A stretch of DNA of 64,000 nt from NBLH01 sp050296515 (GCA_050296515.1 JBNKRJ010000033.1:1-64000); one strand, 5' to 3'; positions 1-8,024 are shown, counted from the first letter of the stretch. A program made the numbers and translations. Notes: generated by a model from the sequence alone, not told the origin.

Positions 1-909
1 TTTTAGTTTAGCGTTAAATGATTCAGCCGCCGCATTTGTGCTTCTGTTATCAAAAAAGTTTAGAATATTTTGATAGTGTGTGTAAATTGTTGCAGAAATT
101 GTATTAAATGCTTTAAACCCAGAATCGGTTACATCATTAAACCACTTTGCAAGTTTTGTGTATGCAACACCCTTAACTTTGTTTTTTGAGAATATCATCC
201 TTAATGAATGTGTAAGTGAATAAGCTTTTTTAATATCAGGATATAGGTCAAACAGGATATTGGCTCTTATTTTTTGTTTTTCAGTCCATTTTTCAGATGA
301 TTTAAACAATAAATACCTACTGCGTGCAAGTAGTTGTTTTTTTGTATCCCCATTACTAAGGAAATCGGGCACATAGTGCTTATCGTCCTGTCGGGCGTTT
401 GCAATATTATTTGTTTCTTCATTTATAGCATCCCACCTATGAGCAATACGCATCTCCTGTAGGGCATCATAAGCCAATTTCTGAACATGAAACCTATCGA
501 TAACTAAAGATGCCTTTGGAAAACTTTGTTTTACTATTCTATTCATTGAGCCAGCCATGTCAAGGGTGACTTCTTCGACCATTTCCCTGGCTTCTTCAGG
601 GATGCTTTCTAAAACCTTGATGATCTTGTCTGATTGAGTGCCTTCAACAATAGCCACTAATGTCCCTTTTTGCCCTTTCCCGGCTTTATTTGTCACCACA
701 GTATAAAGTTCCCCGTTAGAAAGGGCTGTTTCGTCAATACTTAATTTGGGACCAATATTTTCCGGGAACAACATCCATTCCTGGGCATGTTCTTTTTGTC
801 CCCAGTCCTTATAATCACTCAAAAAGTCTTTGTACTGTTGGCCAAACTGGTTCCCATTGATATAATAAAACTTTTCTAAACTGTTACTGCTTATTGGGTA
901 ATTGTCCAA
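1..909 (-). CDS. ISAon1-type transposase catalytic region, partial
   Basis: This is the catalytic part of an ISL3-like DDE transposase, cut by the window edge after 303 codons. Visible family marks are LSIDETALSNGELYTVVTNK near the beginning, LDMAGSMNR followed by VIDRFHVQKLA, and DNRSTNAAAESFNAK close to the window edge. The conserved protein begins upstream of the first in-frame ATG, so I start it at the TTG at 909, which overlaps the end of the preceding N-terminal ORF by 26 bases in the +1 frame relative to it. Whether it is made by separate initiation at TTG or by frameshifting from the upstream ORF cannot be decided from sequence. No internal stop is seen, so the copy may be active. Confidence 0.85.
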   Translation of the reverse strand, partial: MDNYPISSNSLEKFYYINGNQFGQQYKDFLSDYKDWGQKEHAQEWMLFPENIGPKLSIDETALSNGELYTVVTNKAGKGQKGTLVAIVEGTQSDKIIKVLESIPEEAREMVEEVTLDMAGSMNRIVKQSFPKASLVIDRFHVQKLAYDALQEMRIAHRWDAINEETNNIANARQDDKHYVPDFLSNGDTKKQLLARSRYLLFKSSEKWTEKQKIRANILFDLYPDIKKAYSLTHSLRMIFSKNKVKGVAYTKLAKWFNDVTDSGFKAFNTISATIYTHYQNILNFFDNRSTNAAAESFNAKLK

Positions 910-1315
910 GAATACCTTTTAAAAAAATTGCAAAGTCTTTTGTTAAACGCGTCCCCTTTGCAATAGTACCCCAATTTCGGCTAATAACCTGCCCCGATGA
1001 TTCTACTAACCATCTACGTCGTCTTACATGCAAATACATGGCTTTGTCCCTTATTGGAAAATCCTGAATTGTTGCTGTTGAATGAAAACCTTTTGATAGC
1101 AGCTTTTCATTTTCAAAACCCGCTGGTTTTAATGGAAGCTCATCTAAATAAACATGTACTTCTTTTTCTGCAATATTAATCTTAATTATTTCGAAGTAAT
1201 CAAATATTTCTTGTGGTAAGATTAAGCGAATTAAGCTATTGAAATGTTCATTATCTGAATGCATAAACCTTGTAATAAAAAGTCTACTAAGTTCTATCTT
1301 TAGAATTAATTCCAC
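884..1315 (-). CDS. ISAon1 family transposase N-terminal region
   Basis: The 143-residue product matches the separately encoded N-terminal region of ISAon1-type transposases: LILPQEIFDYFEI near residue 32, a central VHVYLDELP-like segment, FHSTATIQDFPIRDKAMYLHV and a basic RRRRW patch, ending in TRLTKDFAIFLKGILG. This part probably binds the element's ends. It precedes and overlaps the catalytic frame (909 downward), the usual two-frame arrangement of this group. The start at 1315 gives a natural beginning at MELILKIELSRLF. A 60-residue frame on the opposite strand inside it is only its antisense. Confidence 0.85.
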   Translation of the reverse strand: MELILKIELSRLFITRFMHSDNEHFNSLIRLILPQEIFDYFEIIKINIAEKEVHVYLDELPLKPAGFENEKLLSKGFHSTATIQDFPIRDKAMYLHVRRRRWLVESSGQVISRNWGTIAKGTRLTKDFAIFLKGILGQLPNKQ

Positions 1316-1365
1316 AACTTTTTAAAGTGATCCAAAGCAATCCCCAAAGTGGTGAGTATTAGCAA

Positions 1366-1393
1366 CAAAAAAGCCCCACATTTCTGTGGGGCT
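1366..1393 (-). terminator. Rho-independent terminator of tRNA-Asn
   Basis: A perfect 9-bp stem (AGCCCCACA at 1372-1380 pairing with TGTGGGGCT at 1385-1393) with a 4-base loop is followed on the minus strand by TTTTTTG. It lies 6 bases beyond the tRNA 3' end. Confidence 0.85.
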
Positions 1394-1398
1394 TTCTG

Positions 1399-1472
1399 CT
1401 CTCCCTCATGGACTTGAACCATGGACACCCTGATTAACAGTCAGGTGCTCTAACCAACTGAGCTAAGGGAGA
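1399..1472 (-). tRNA. tRNA-Asn (anticodon GTT)
   Basis: A full 74-nt cloverleaf can be drawn on the minus strand: acceptor TCTCCCT pairing with AGGGAGA, D-arm GCTC/GAGC with the AGTTGGTTA loop, anticodon stem CCTGA/TCAGG with loop CTGTTAA giving anticodon GTT, variable loop GTGTC, and T-arm CATGG/CCATG with TTCAAGT. The discriminator base is G and CCA is not encoded. It appears to be a single-gene transcription unit ending at the terminator at 1366-1393. Confidence 0.97.
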
Positions 1473-1655
1473 TTCAAAATTGCGTGGCAAAAGTAGGAGC
1501 TTTTCTTTAAATATGCAACACTTGAGCAAAAAAAATAATTGAATTTTTAATCAAATTGTGTTTTTTAGAATCTAAGTAATAGAATTTCAGTTTTTTATAA
1601 ATTTAAAATTTTCTATTTTTTTTATAAAAATTTTACTTCACATCATAAATTAGCT

Positions 1656-1663
1656 TATTTTTG
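1656..1663 (+). promoter_or_regulatory. Bacteroidota -7 promoter element (TATTTTTG)
   Basis: TATTTTTG fits the TANNTTTG consensus and lies 58 bases before the start codon of the PfkB kinase. No clean -33 TTTG is present 19 bases upstream, so this is a moderate call. Confidence 0.5.
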
Positions 1664-1721
1664 TAGTAAATTACTATTAAAAATCGTTTCTTAGGGAAAT
1701 AAAAACTTAAACAGATATAGA

Positions 1722-2648
1722 ATGAAGTTATTAGTTGTAGGCAGTGTTGCATATGATGCAATTGAAACACCATTTGGTAAAACAGACAAAATTCTTGGCG
1801 GAGCAGGTACATTTATTAGTCTTGCAGCGTCATACGCAGGAGCACAGCCTCAGGTTGTATCAGTAGTAGGAGGTGATTTTGAGAAAAAATATCTCGATTT
1901 ACTTGAAAATCATAATATTGATATTAGTGGAATTCAGGTTAAACAAGACGAAAAGACATTTTTTTGGTCAGGAAAATACCATAATGATATGAATTCAAGA
2001 GACACTCTTGTTACTGAATTAAATGTTCTTGGAACTTTTGATCCTATTGTCCCTGATTCATACAAAACGGCTGAGTTTTTAATGTTAGGAAACCTTTCTC
2101 CTGATGTTCAGAGAAAAGTAATTGAACAAATGGCTGCTCGTCCAAAATTAATCATTATGGATACCATGAATTTTTGGATGGACACGATGATGGACGAATT
2201 AAAAAGCACTATTGCAATGGTTGATGTTTTATCTATTAATGATGAAGAAGCCAGGCAATTATCAGGTGAATATTCCTTAATAAAGGCAGCAAAAGTGATT
2301 CAGAAAATGGGCCCAAAATATTTGATTATCAAAAAGGGTGAGCATGGTGCATTGCTTTTTAATGGAACCCAGGTGTTTTTTGCTCCCGCATTGCCATTAG
2401 AAGAAGTTTTTGACCCAACTGGTGCCGGAGATACATTCGCCGGAGGTTTTGCCGGTTATCTGGCAAAGAATGGTGATATTTCATTCAATAGTATGAAAAA
2501 TGCTGTGATCTTTGGTTCTGCAATGGCCTCGTTCTGTGTTGAAAGATTTGGAACTGAAAGACTTCAGAATCTGAAAAAAGAAGAAATTTATAATAGAGTA
2601 CTTGAGTTTGTTGAGCTTGTGAACTTTGATTATGATGCTGGCAAATAA
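1722..2648 (+). CDS. PfkB/ribokinase-family sugar kinase
   Basis: The 308-residue protein is a cytoplasmic PfkB-family kinase, which phosphorylates a sugar or nucleoside using ATP. The N-terminal substrate-binding signature GGAGTFISLAASYAG begins near residue 27, and the C-terminal anion-hole/catalytic signature DPTGAGDTFAGG is at about 231-242 with the catalytic Asp near 237. Length is normal for the family. The substrate is not readable from these motifs; ribokinase-, adenosine-kinase- and fructokinase-like specificities all remain possible. It appears to be a single-gene unit: a promoter element lies upstream at 1656 and a strong terminator follows at 2669. Confidence 0.93.
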   Translation: MKLLVVGSVAYDAIETPFGKTDKILGGAGTFISLAASYAGAQPQVVSVVGGDFEKKYLDLLENHNIDISGIQVKQDEKTFFWSGKYHNDMNSRDTLVTELNVLGTFDPIVPDSYKTAEFLMLGNLSPDVQRKVIEQMAARPKLIIMDTMNFWMDTMMDELKSTIAMVDVLSINDEEARQLSGEYSLIKAAKVIQKMGPKYLIIKKGEHGALLFNGTQVFFAPALPLEEVFDPTGAGDTFAGGFAGYLAKNGDISFNSMKNAVIFGSAMASFCVERFGTERLQNLKKEEIYNRVLEFVELVNFDYDAGK

Positions 2649-2668
2649 AAGAGAAAAATTTTACAGGA

Positions 2669-2697
2669 AAACCGGGAACTCAGCCCGGTTTTTTTTT
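2669..2697 (+). terminator. Rho-independent terminator after the PfkB kinase
   Basis: AAACCGGG (2669-2676) pairs with CCCGGTTT (2684-2691) around a 7-base loop, followed by a T run to 2697. It lies 20 bases after the stop codon. Confidence 0.9.
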
Positions 2698-2799
2698 GAA
2701 TACATATTTCACATCATAGATAACGAGAAGGCTTTACAATTAAGCTTTAAAATAAGATGATTAGATTTGTAAGAAATAAGAACAAAAAAATAAAACGCT

Positions 2800-3858
2800 A
2801 TGCAAGAATTTTTCAGCAAAACATTTTACGGAAATACAATTGGCACATGGGCTATTTCGCTTCTTATAATTGTAGGAGGCATAATTGTATCCAAAATAGT
2901 CTACTTCATTATCAGTAAGGTAGTTAAAGGCTTTACAAAAAAGAGCAAGGCCAAGCTTGATGATATTATTGTGGATATGGTTGAAGAACCAATTGTATTT
3001 GCAATAATAATTCTTGGCGTTTGGTATGGGGTAGCTTACCTCGACCTTCCTGTGAAATTTGATAATTTCATTAGTAAGGTTTATTATATATTAATTACCT
3101 TCAATGTTGCCTGGCTCATTACACGATTATTCGATGCCCTTGTTAAAGAATATCTTGCTCCGAGAGTTTCAGGAACAGATAGTGATTTAGATGATCAGTT
3201 ATTGCCAATTGCTCGAAAAGGGGTAAAAGTTACCGTTTGGATTGTTGCAATTGTGGTTGGTTTGAATAATGCCGGGTATGATGTTGGAGCACTTATTGCG
3301 GGTTTAGGCTTGGGAGGTTTGGCTTTTGCCATGGCAGCTAAAGACTCTGTGGCTAATTTGTTTGGAGGCTTCACCATTTTTACAGATAAACCATTTACCA
3401 TTCACGATAGGATTGTAGTAAATGGCTTTGATGGAACTGTTGAGGAAATTGGAATACGAAGTACCAGGCTTAAGACACTTGCTGGAAGAATGGTTACAAT
3501 TCCGAATGCAGTATTTGCAAATGAGGCTATTGAGAACATTTCTTCAGAGCCAGGCAGAAAGATAACAGTTGATTTAGGGTTAACTTACGATACCACTTCA
3601 GAACAACTTGAAAATGCAATGAAAATTATAAAAGATATTGCACTTAATAACGAAGATATTGAAAATGAGGATATCGTGTCTACTTTTCTTTCATTTGGCG
3701 ATTCTGCGCTGATTATCAGACTAGTATATTACATTAAGAAAGGAAGTGGAATTTACGATACAATGTCTGCCGTTAATATGGAAATACTAAAACAATTTAC
3801 TGCTGCAGGTCTTGATTTTGCATTTCCGTCACAAACTATTTATACAAAGCAGGCTTAG
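2800..3858 (+). CDS. MscS-family mechanosensitive ion channel
   Basis: The 352-residue inner-membrane protein has hydrophobic segments at about residues 15-40, 62-80, 90-112 and 145-178, the last being the glycine/alanine-rich pore helix (ALIAGLGLGGLAFAMAAKDS). The beta domain typical of MscS follows (FTIFTDKPFTIHDRIVVNG, then GTVEEIGIRSTRLKT and TIPNAVFANEAIENIS), and a mixed alpha/beta C-terminal cage domain ends at residue 352. Such channels open under membrane tension and release solutes on osmotic downshock. The longer-than-E. coli-MscS length reflects an extra N-terminal helix. It stands alone between two terminators. Confidence 0.95.
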   Translation: MQEFFSKTFYGNTIGTWAISLLIIVGGIIVSKIVYFIISKVVKGFTKKSKAKLDDIIVDMVEEPIVFAIIILGVWYGVAYLDLPVKFDNFISKVYYILITFNVAWLITRLFDALVKEYLAPRVSGTDSDLDDQLLPIARKGVKVTVWIVAIVVGLNNAGYDVGALIAGLGLGGLAFAMAAKDSVANLFGGFTIFTDKPFTIHDRIVVNGFDGTVEEIGIRSTRLKTLAGRMVTIPNAVFANEAIENISSEPGRKITVDLGLTYDTTSEQLENAMKIIKDIALNNEDIENEDIVSTFLSFGDSALIIRLVYYIKKGSGIYDTMSAVNMEILKQFTAAGLDFAFPSQTIYTKQA

Positions 3859-3878
3859 AAAAGGAGCGTTTTTATTCA

Positions 3879-3910
3879 AAAAAGCAGTTTGGGAGGCCAA
3901 GCTGCTTTTT
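3879..3910 (+). terminator. Terminator after mscS-like gene
   Basis: A 14-bp stem with one G.T pair (AAAAAGCAGTTTGG at 3879-3892 with CCAAGCTGCTTTTT at 3897-3910) encloses a 4-base loop and ends in a T run. The A run on the other side would also allow termination on the opposite strand. Confidence 0.85.
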
Positions 3911-3960
3911 CATGCTAAACTATTCAGGTTTGGTTGCTTATGTTTAATTTTGGAAGTTTT

Positions 3961-4055
3961 ATTTAATCCACCAAAGGTGTAGCTTTAGAACACAAAAAGG
4001 GCTGAATGTAGGAAGTGAATGAAACTAAGCTTAGACACACCCTTGAGGATTAAAT
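3961..4055. repeat. Imperfect inverted repeat, MITE-like or structured RNA
   Basis: ATTTAATCC followed by a CC-AAGGTGT segment (3961-3988) is mirrored by ACACCCTT-GAGGATTAAAT (4037-4055), giving a stem of roughly 25 bp with a two-base bulge and a ~40-base loop. The outer nine bases are perfectly complementary. It could be a non-autonomous element or an RNA hairpin; no T run follows, so it is not a simple terminator. Confidence 0.5.
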
Positions 4056-4149
4056 AAACAAATCTTTAGAACTTGAAACAAATTTACTTTAAATATGCAC
4101 CTAAAACAATAGGGTGCAGGAATTAGAGTGCAAATGACAGGAATTCGAT

Positions 4150-4185
4150 AATAACTGGTCGTATTTTAGGAATAACTGGTCGTAT
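4150..4185. repeat. Tandem 15-bp direct repeat with 21-bp period
   Basis: AATAACTGGTCGTAT occurs identically at 4150-4164 and 4171-4185. The 21-bp spacing equals two helical turns, as expected for two copies of a protein-binding site on one DNA face, upstream of the lipoprotein gene at 4331. A relic of an element end is the alternative. Confidence 0.5.
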
Positions 4186-4330
4186 CATTTTCAAAATTTA
4201 GGACAATTTTATTGCAATAATGTAAAATGTTGTTTACTTCAATATCATGTTTCTCGAAAAAATAAATTACCTTTCTTCACGATACTACTTTTGATTTATT
4301 TTCGTTAAAATGTTAATTTAATATACTTGA

Positions 4331-4708
4331 ATGCTTTTATCAAAAAAAACAATGTTTGTTTTATTAATCAGCTTGAGTGCATTAACAAGCTGTATAACAA
4401 CTGTTAAAAGCATTAATAAAAAGCCCGATCGTTACCAGGGGAAAAAAGTATATGTTCGTGGAGAAGTAATTAGTTCGCTTGATTTGCTTGATATTAACTG
4501 TTTTACGCTGAAAGGAAGAAAAAGTAACCTGCTAATTGTTACTGATAATTTGTTGCCTTTAAAGCGTGATAAAATTTGGGTAACAGGTGTGGTCGAAAGA
4601 AACTACAAATACAAAAAACGAACTTTGCTGGTTATTGTTGAAAAAAAGAAGAAGCTTAGAAAGGCTTATAAACAAAAAAATGTCAAAATTAATTCTTCTA
4701 ATCAGTAG
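4331..4708 (+). CDS. Small OB-fold lipoprotein
   Basis: The 125-residue product starts with a lipoprotein signal peptide whose lipobox LTSC places the acylated cysteine at residue 21. The mature part (about 33-110) has the alternation of an OB-fold of the tRNA-anti-like/BOF kind: YQGKKVYVRGEVISSLDLL, then CFTLKGRKSNLLIVTDN and KIWVTGVVERN. Such small domains bind nucleic acid or ligands; for an envelope lipoprotein the ligand is unknown. The tail is very lysine-rich. Its last 11 bases overlap the end of the convergent DUF1697 gene. A second frame inside it (4587-4769) is only a shadow. Confidence 0.8.
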   Translation: MLLSKKTMFVLLISLSALTSCITTVKSINKKPDRYQGKKVYVRGEVISSLDLLDINCFTLKGRKSNLLIVTDNLLPLKRDKIWVTGVVERNYKYKKRTLLVIVEKKKKLRKAYKQKNVKINSSNQ

Positions 4709-5243
4709 TCATCATTTCAAAAAGTTTCAAAACTGTTTTCCAGTTTCTGGTTGTTGCATTTATTTTTAGTTTATTTTCTAAAAAATTATTATTGATTTTG
4801 GCTTTACCATAACCATTTATGCAATATAGATAGGTATATTTCCCTTCAAACTTAAATCTTTCCGTTTCATATTCAGCAGCTTTGAATTTTTTTATTAGCT
4901 CAGTAGAAGGCAAGTCAGTAAAAAATGAAATCAACACTTTTGTTGGTTCTTCATTAGCTTCAGCAGTAAAAGGATTGTATTTAATCAGGTTTTCCAATTC
5001 GGTTAATGTTAAAACGATTACTGGTATGTTGAAGCTGTATTTTTCATCAATCAGCCGACTCATTTTGTCTGCAATTGCCTTATTGTCAGTTGATTTGCTT
5101 TTAAAAATAATATTCCCGCTTTGGATATAAGTGGAGACATTGTCAAACCCGCTTTCCAGTAATAATGTTTGGAAATCTTTCATTTTGATTAGGTTTTTCC
5201 CACTTACATTTACACCACGCAATAATGCTAAATATTTATTCAT
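4698..5243 (-). CDS. DUF1697 domain-containing protein
   Basis: The 181-residue cytoplasmic protein begins with the DUF1697 signature LALLRGVNVSGKNLIKM and continues with FDNVSTYIQSGNIIFKS, both diagnostic of this family; the C-terminal half contains RNWKTVLKLFEM, also typical. Length is normal. The family's biochemical role is unknown. It converges on the OB-fold lipoprotein with an 11-base overlap of the two 3' ends. Confidence 0.92.
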   Translation of the reverse strand: MNKYLALLRGVNVSGKNLIKMKDFQTLLLESGFDNVSTYIQSGNIIFKSKSTDNKAIADKMSRLIDEKYSFNIPVIVLTLTELENLIKYNPFTAEANEEPTKVLISFFTDLPSTELIKKFKAAEYETERFKFEGKYTYLYCINGYGKAKINNNFLENKLKINATTRNWKTVLKLFEMMTTD

Positions 5244-5346
5244 TATCTTCTATTCTTAAACTTTTATGTCTTCTGTAAATATAGTTTGATTCAAGTATTG
5301 GCTGCAAAGTTGTATTTTTAATTTTTTTTATTTGCTAAAGTAACAA

Positions 5347-5378
5347 TTTGAATCTTTCAAGATCAAACATTATTTTTA
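5347..5378 (+). promoter_or_regulatory. Putative dapD promoter (TTTG-N20-TATTTTTA)
   Basis: TTTG at 5347-5350 and TATTTTTA at 5371-5378 resemble the Bacteroidota -33/-7 pair with 20-bp spacing and one mismatch. Its position shows that an in-frame upstream TTG at 5348 is within the promoter and not the start of dapD. Confidence 0.55.
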
Positions 5379-5407
5379 CGGCTTCATTAAAAAAAATAGC
5401 AATATCG

Positions 5408-6226
5408 ATGATTGAAAACTACAGAAAACTAGTTGAAGATGCCTGGGAAAACAGGGCTTTATTGGATCAGAATGAAACACAAGATGCAATTAGAGAATGC
5501 ATTGAATTAATAGATAAAGGTAAGCTGAGAGTGGCTGAGCCTACACAAAATGGCTGGCAGGTAAACGAATGGGTAAAAAAAGCAGTTATTTTGTATTTTC
5601 CAATTCAAAAAATGGAAACCGTGGAAGCCGGTGTGCTTGAATTTCATGATAAAATGAAATTGAAAACCGGTTACAAGGAGCTGGGTATCAGGGTAGTTCC
5701 TCATGCAGTAGCTCGTTACGGTGCTTATATATCAAAAGGTGTTATTATGATGCCTTCTTACGTGAATATTGGTGCTTATGTTGATGAAGGTACCATGGTT
5801 GATACTTGGGCAACAGTTGGTTCATGTGCTCAAATTGGTAAAAATGTACACCTTAGTGGCGGAGTTGGAATTGGCGGCGTTTTAGAACCTGTTCAGGCTG
5901 CTCCTGTAATCATTGAAGACGATTGTTTTATAGGTTCAAGATGTATTGTTGTTGAGGGTGTTCATATTGAAAAAGAAGCTGTTCTTGGAGCCAATGTTGT
6001 AATTACGGGTTCCACTAAAATAATTGATGTTTCAGGCAATGAACCCAAAGAATACAAAGGATTTGTTCCTGCAAGATCAGTAGTAATTCCTGGAAGCATA
6101 ACCAAAAAATTTCCAGCAGGTGAGTACAATGTGCCAGCAGCTTTAATTATTGGCCAGCGTAAACCATCTACAAATCTTAAAACATCTTTAAATGATGCAT
6201 TAAGAGAATATAATGTTGCCGTTTAA
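5408..6226 (+). CDS. dapD: Tetrahydrodipicolinate N-succinyltransferase
   Basis: DapD transfers succinyl from succinyl-CoA to tetrahydrodipicolinate in the succinylase branch of diaminopimelate/lysine synthesis. The 272-residue protein has the N-terminal helical domain (IENYRKLVEDAWENRALLD) and, from about residue 110, the left-handed beta-helix built from hexapeptide repeats (VNIGAYVDEGTMVDTWATVG, then CAQIGKNVHLSGGVGIGGVL). EDDCFIGSRCIVVEG is a family signature. I chose the ATG at 5408 because it gives the usual ~270-residue length and because promoter-like elements occupy 5347-5378; an in-frame extension of 20 residues to 5348 is therefore unlikely. It is not next to other lysine genes. 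Confidence 0.97.
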   Translation: MIENYRKLVEDAWENRALLDQNETQDAIRECIELIDKGKLRVAEPTQNGWQVNEWVKKAVILYFPIQKMETVEAGVLEFHDKMKLKTGYKELGIRVVPHAVARYGAYISKGVIMMPSYVNIGAYVDEGTMVDTWATVGSCAQIGKNVHLSGGVGIGGVLEPVQAAPVIIEDDCFIGSRCIVVEGVHIEKEAVLGANVVITGSTKIIDVSGNEPKEYKGFVPARSVVIPGSITKKFPAGEYNVPAALIIGQRKPSTNLKTSLNDALREYNVAV

Positions 6227-6240
6227 TATCAAATAGAACC

Positions 6241-6357
6241 AGGACTGTATCAGAACTAATTTTTCGATGAATAATTTATCTTTCAATCTTATTGAAATAT
6301 CCATGATTGATGTTAAAATGAAAGAGATTTTTGTCTATTTTGACTTTTGATACAGCC
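6241..6357. repeat. Putative 117-bp MITE with ~19-bp terminal inverted repeats
   Basis: AGGACTGTATCAGAACTAA at the left end is mirrored at the right end by a sequence whose reverse complement begins AGGCTGTATCAAAAGTCAA. No coding capacity and no clear target-site duplication are visible. It lies between dapD and the GT9 gene. Confidence 0.45.
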
Positions 6358-6386
6358 TCAATTTCTCTTGTTTTGATGCTTTTTCC

Positions 6387-6394
6387 TACTTTTG
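6387..6394 (+). promoter_or_regulatory. Bacteroidota -7 promoter element (TACTTTTG)
   Basis: TACTTTTG is a perfect TANNTTTG match 28 bases before the ATG of the glycosyltransferase gene. A CTTG sits 16 bases upstream as a weak -33 element. Confidence 0.65.
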
Positions 6395-6422
6395 CATCGA
6401 TTTTAACACTTGGTAAACAGAC

Positions 6423-7406
6423 ATGCAAAGTCCCAAATTCCTTATTATTCAGACTGCTTTTATTGGCGATGCTATTTTAGCGACATCCCTTCTCGAAAAG
6501 TTGCATCAGCATTATCCTGATTCACAAATCGATTATTTAATCAGGAAAGGGAATGAAGGACTATTTGTTGCGCATCCATTTATAAATCAGTTAATTGTCT
6601 GGGATAAAAAGGGCGGGAAGTACAAAAATCTATTGAATATTTTAAAGCAGGTTCGAAAAACCAGGTACGATTATTTAATTAATTTACAGAGGTTTGCGAG
6701 TACCGGGTTGTTTGCCTCATTTTCAAAAGCAGAACAAGTAATTGGGTTTAAAAAGAATCCGTTTTCTTTTCTGTTTAATAAAAAGGTTGAGCATGAAATA
6801 GGAAATGGAAAGCATGAGGTTGAAAGGAACCAACTACTTATTCAGGATATAACTGACAGCAAGTTCGCACCTCTTAAATTGTATCCTGGGGAGGCAGACT
6901 TTCAAAAGACACTGCATTTCAAATCAGAAGAATACATTACTATTTCACCTGCATCAGTTTGGTTTACAAAGCAATTCCCTAAAGAAAAATGGATAGCGTT
7001 TATAAAAACTATTAATTCTTCTGTAAGTATTTACCTTTTGGGTGGACCAGGAGATAAAAAGCTTTGTGATGAGTTAAAAAAAGAATGTAGCCAGAAAAAT
7101 ATAGTTGCTTTGGCAGGTTCGTTAAGTTTTTTAGAATCAGCGGCTTTGATGAAGGATGCAGCAATGAATTATACGAATGACTCTGCTCCGCTTCATATTT
7201 CTTCAGCTATGAATGCACCAACTACTGCCATATTTTGCTCTACGGTTCCCGACTTCGGTTTTGGTCCTTTATCAACCAACTCGAAAGTTGTTGAAATTAA
7301 GGAAAAGCTGGATTGCCGCCCCTGTGGTTTACACGGAAAAAAAGAATGCCCCGAGGGTCATTTTAAATGTGGGTACATGATTGATATTGAGAAGCTTAAA
7401 TTTTGA
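6423..7406 (+). CDS. Glycosyltransferase family 9 (heptosyltransferase-like)
   Basis: The 327-residue protein has the GT9 layout: FLIIQTAFIGDAILATSLLE at the N-terminus (conserved GD motif for sugar acceptor binding), DYLINLQRFASTGL in the middle, and a C-terminal donor-binding domain with YLLGGPGDKKLCDEL, LAGSLSFLESAALMKDAA and the NDSAPLHISSAMNAPTTAIF signature. It should add a sugar (heptose or similar) to lipopolysaccharide or another surface glycan at the cytoplasmic face of the inner membrane. The C-terminus contains four cysteines (CRPCGLHGKKECPEGHFKC), common in this Bacteroidota subgroup. The 3' end overlaps the downstream Sua5-type gene by 26 bases, so the two are probably cotranscribed. 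Confidence 0.92.
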   Translation: MQSPKFLIIQTAFIGDAILATSLLEKLHQHYPDSQIDYLIRKGNEGLFVAHPFINQLIVWDKKGGKYKNLLNILKQVRKTRYDYLINLQRFASTGLFASFSKAEQVIGFKKNPFSFLFNKKVEHEIGNGKHEVERNQLLIQDITDSKFAPLKLYPGEADFQKTLHFKSEEYITISPASVWFTKQFPKEKWIAFIKTINSSVSIYLLGGPGDKKLCDELKKECSQKNIVALAGSLSFLESAALMKDAAMNYTNDSAPLHISSAMNAPTTAIFCSTVPDFGFGPLSTNSKVVEIKEKLDCRPCGLHGKKECPEGHFKCGYMIDIEKLKF

Positions 7407-7974
7407 AAAAGTGGAAGAGGATATAAAAAAAGCACTTGAAGTTTTGTGGAATGGAGGAGTTATTCTCTATCCAACAGATACTATTTGGGGAATTGGCTGT
7501 GATGCAACAAACGAAGAAGCTGTAAAACAAGTATACAAAATTAAAGAACGTGAAGACAGCAAAAGCATGCTGGTTTTAGTTGATAACGCCAATAAAATAC
7601 CTTCCTACATTAAAGAAATGCCTGAAATTGCTTGGGATTTAATTGAGGTGACTGATAAACCATTAACCATTATTTATCCTGGAGCAAAAAATCTTGCAAA
7701 GAATCTGGTTCCTGTTGAAAATACTGTCGGAATCAGAGTGACAAATGAAGTTTTTACGCAAAAATTAATCCAGCGGTTTAAAAAACCCATTGTGTCAACT
7801 TCTGCAAATATTTCTGGTAAACCTTCACCTTCTAACTTTTCTGAAATTGACGAAGAGTTAAAAAAAAAGGTTGATTATATTGTGAATTACCGACAGGATG
7901 AAAAAAAGAAATTTGCTTCATCAGGAATTATTCAGTTGGGCGTTGGTGGTGAAGTGAAAATAATAAGAGAATGA
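7381..7974 (+). CDS. L-threonylcarbamoyladenylate synthase, Sua5/YrdC type
   Basis: This YrdC-domain enzyme forms threonylcarbamoyl-AMP from threonine, bicarbonate and ATP, the first step of t6A37 tRNA modification. Motifs are GGVILYPTDTIWGIGCDATN near residue 30, YKIKEREDSKSMLVLVDN, TIIYPGAKNLAKNLVP, VGIRVTNEVF and PIVSTSANISGKPSPSNF. Length (197) fits the YrdC/YciO short form without the Sua5 C-terminal domain. The start is uncertain: TTG at 7381 overlaps the GT9 gene by 26 bases, while GTG at 7411 would place the start just after that gene's stop. Both keep the whole domain. Confidence 0.94.
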   Translation: MILRSLNFEKVEEDIKKALEVLWNGGVILYPTDTIWGIGCDATNEEAVKQVYKIKEREDSKSMLVLVDNANKIPSYIKEMPEIAWDLIEVTDKPLTIIYPGAKNLAKNLVPVENTVGIRVTNEVFTQKLIQRFKKPIVSTSANISGKPSPSNFSEIDEELKKKVDYIVNYRQDEKKKFASSGIIQLGVGGEVKIIRE

Positions 7975-8024
7975 TACCAAAGCACTGGTTTGATCCGTTC
8001 TAGTTAAGTGAACCAGTAAGCTAA

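Larger units (their letters stand above)
1..1365 (-). mobile_element. ISAon1-type insertion sequence, partial
   Basis: Two adjoining minus-strand transposase reading frames (884-1315 and 909 down to the window edge) form the start of an insertion sequence that continues beyond base 1. One end of the element must lie between the first start codon (1315) and the tRNA-Asn terminator (1366); I cannot place the exact terminal inverted repeat because the other end is outside the window, so 1365 is an outer limit. The insertion lies just downstream of the tRNA-Asn gene and leaves it and its terminator intact. Confidence 0.8.
3911..4330. other. Gene-free intergenic region with structured repeats
   Basis: I see no credible coding frame here. 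The region holds three structures: an imperfect long inverted repeat (3961-4055), a 6-bp hairpin (TGCACC at 4096-4101 with GGTGCA at 4113-4118), and two direct copies of AATAACTGGTCGTAT at 4150-4164 and 4171-4185. The last ~100 bases are AT-rich and should contain the promoter of the lipoprotein gene at 4331, though no clean TANNTTTG was found. Confidence 0.6.

Noticed and set aside
4331..4708. Possible phage or plasmid island around the IS element and repeats at 1-4.7 kb
   Set aside because: The genes following (PfkB kinase, MscS channel, dapD) are core genes with the same base composition and promoter style; only the IS itself is mobile.
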